DNA of 7,357 nt from Gammaproteobacteria bacterium (GTDB taxonomy: Bacteria; Pseudomonadota; Gammaproteobacteria; UBA6429; Thiohalophilaceae). The stretch is taken from the NCBI GenBank assembly GCA_029882235.1, contig JAOULB010000100.1:1-7357 (forward strand), given 5' to 3'. The position numbers and the translations under genes were made by a program. The notes beneath the pieces are model-generated. The model was not told the origin of the DNA. It did no database searches and was given only the letters and a program-made list of their open reading frames with translations. This document shows positions 6,555 to 7,357 of this stretch, piece by piece. Within the stretch, counting starts at the first letter, position 1, and the number at the start of each line of letters is the position of its first letter.

Positions 6555-6561
6555 CCCTTCT
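6555..6561 (-). promoter_or_regulatory. Shine-Dalgarno site of pilZ
   Basis: AGAAGGG on the minus strand, seven bases before the ATG at 6547, abuts the holB stop codon. It supports this pilZ start and suggests that holB and pilZ share one transcript with closely linked translation. Confidence 0.75.
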
Positions 6562-7357
6562 TTATTGTTTTGGCTGCATATTTGCCCACAATATCAACAG
6601 TCCTTCGATTGTGAGCCGATCATTTGCTGAGCTGTTCTGATAACGGATAGCCTCAATCAGCTTGTCCATAAATGCATATAATCGCTTTAAGTCTATCGTT
6701 TTGGCGACAGATTGCAATGACCCTTTTGCAATTGCGTTATCTGGTTCATCTATCGCGCCACTACGCTGCTTGATCATATCACTGACCCAGAGATACAGAC
6801 CATTTAGATAACTCGAAGGCGGATGCTTGACCCATTGAGAGGCAACCGAGACGGGATCACTTTGTCCTGAGATGATCTCGGCCAGATCCTGTTGCATTTG
6901 TTGCTGTAGATTAAGTGCATCATTCTGCGCCATTGACAGGGCCAACAAGGGGCCCCCATTGGCCAGGTGCAGTAGTGGTGCTGCCATGTCGGCCTGTTCA
7001 AGCTGTGGCGCTAGCCAATTTAGAGCTGTTTTATCGTCAGGTGCGGTAAAGCGCAGCAGCTGACAGCGACTGCGTATCGTCGCCGACAGTTTCGCGGGTT
7101 GTGACGAGACCAAAATGAGCAATGTTCCGGGACGTGGTTCTTCCAGTGTTTTTAACAAACTATTCGATGCCGCCACATTCATTTGTTCGGCCGGTGAGAG
7201 AATGACAATGCGTGGCCCACTGTAATGAGCGTGTAAAGTCAGATACTCAATCAATTCACGAATTTGATCGACTTTAATGGCCTTGCCTTCCTCTTCAGGC
7301 AAGACTTCTGAATAATCAGGATGTGTGTCACTGTTAAGTAACTGACAACTCTTGCAT
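6562..7357 (-). CDS. holB: DNA polymerase III subunit delta prime (partial, 5' end outside window)
   Basis: This is the C-terminal 264 residues of HolB, the delta prime subunit of the clamp loader that opens and loads the beta sliding clamp at replication forks. The frame stays open to the window edge, so the gene begins beyond 7357. The first visible residues are CKSCQLLNSDTHPDY, which match the end of the zinc-binding cysteine cluster of the AAA+ domain (two of its four cysteines are seen). VDQIREL, SNSLLKTLEEP and the arginine-finger motif SRCQLLRF follow, then a helical C-terminal clamp-loader region. An ATG, GTG or TTG start inside the window, such as the TTG at 7302, would remove the zinc module and is not the true start. 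It heads the holB-pilZ-tatD-cyclase group; any promoter lies outside the window. Confidence 0.95.
   Translation of the reverse strand, partial: CKSCQLLNSDTHPDYSEVLPEEEGKAIKVDQIRELIEYLTLHAHYSGPRIVILSPAEQMNVAASNSLLKTLEEPRPGTLLILVSSQPAKLSATIRSRCQLLRFTAPDDKTALNWLAPQLEQADMAAPLLHLANGGPLLALSMAQNDALNLQQQMQQDLAEIISGQSDPVSVASQWVKHPPSSYLNGLYLWVSDMIKQRSGAIDEPDNAIAKGSLQSVAKTIDLKRLYAFMDKLIEAIRYQNSSANDRLTIEGLLILWANMQPKQ

Noticed and set aside
7300..7302. TTG at 7302 as the holB start
   Set aside because: The frame continues upstream to the window edge with CKSCQLLNSDTHPDY, the zinc-cluster region of delta prime, so the gene is truncated by the window rather than starting here.
1..7357. CRISPR arrays, tRNA or rRNA genes, insertion sequences
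   Set aside because: No regularly spaced repeats, no tRNA- or rRNA-like sequence, and no transposase or terminal inverted repeats were seen.

Overview
The window looks like part of a gammaproteobacterial chromosome. The order holB-pilZ-tatD on the minus strand is the one familiar from Pseudomonas and related type IV pilus-bearing gammaproteobacteria. The short PilZ also belongs to the pilus-type, RxxxR-lacking class found there. Genus cannot be fixed from the sequence alone. By eye, base composition runs from AT-rich at the left end to more GC-rich in holB.

Left half, plus strand (1-3116): two envelope genes. The first (94-1422) encodes an outer-membrane protein with N-terminal TPR repeats and a C-terminal beta-barrel ending in Phe, resembling Slam (surface lipoprotein assembly modulator, DUF560), the translocon of type XI secretion. 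The second (1608-3116) encodes an exported, cysteine-free protein. It joins a FecR domain, through a Ser/Thr/Asp/Asn-rich linker, to a C-terminal Gly-rich beta domain resembling the small barrels of TbpB- or hemophilin-like Slam cargo. The 185-base gap between them holds a weak terminator-like dyad, a possible promoter with a dyad in its 19-base spacer, and a strong Shine-Dalgarno site that sets the start of the second gene.

Right half, minus strand (3117-7357): a likely operon read from right to left. It runs holB (DNA polymerase III delta prime; 5' end beyond the window), pilZ, tatD (YcfH-type metal-dependent nuclease), then a 738-residue CHASE2 plus class III adenylate cyclase. Gaps are only 14-30 bases. 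The cyclase is an appended gene in an otherwise familiar housekeeping/pilus group.

The FecR gene and the cyclase gene converge with no base between their stop codons. The apparent terminator of the FecR transcript therefore lies inside the 3' end of the cyclase coding sequence. The most interesting reading is a three-part envelope system: a Slam-like translocon, a FecR-barrel cargo, and a CHASE2 membrane cyclase that could report an extracytoplasmic signal as cAMP. The domain calls rest on visible motifs. The functional link between the three is inference.
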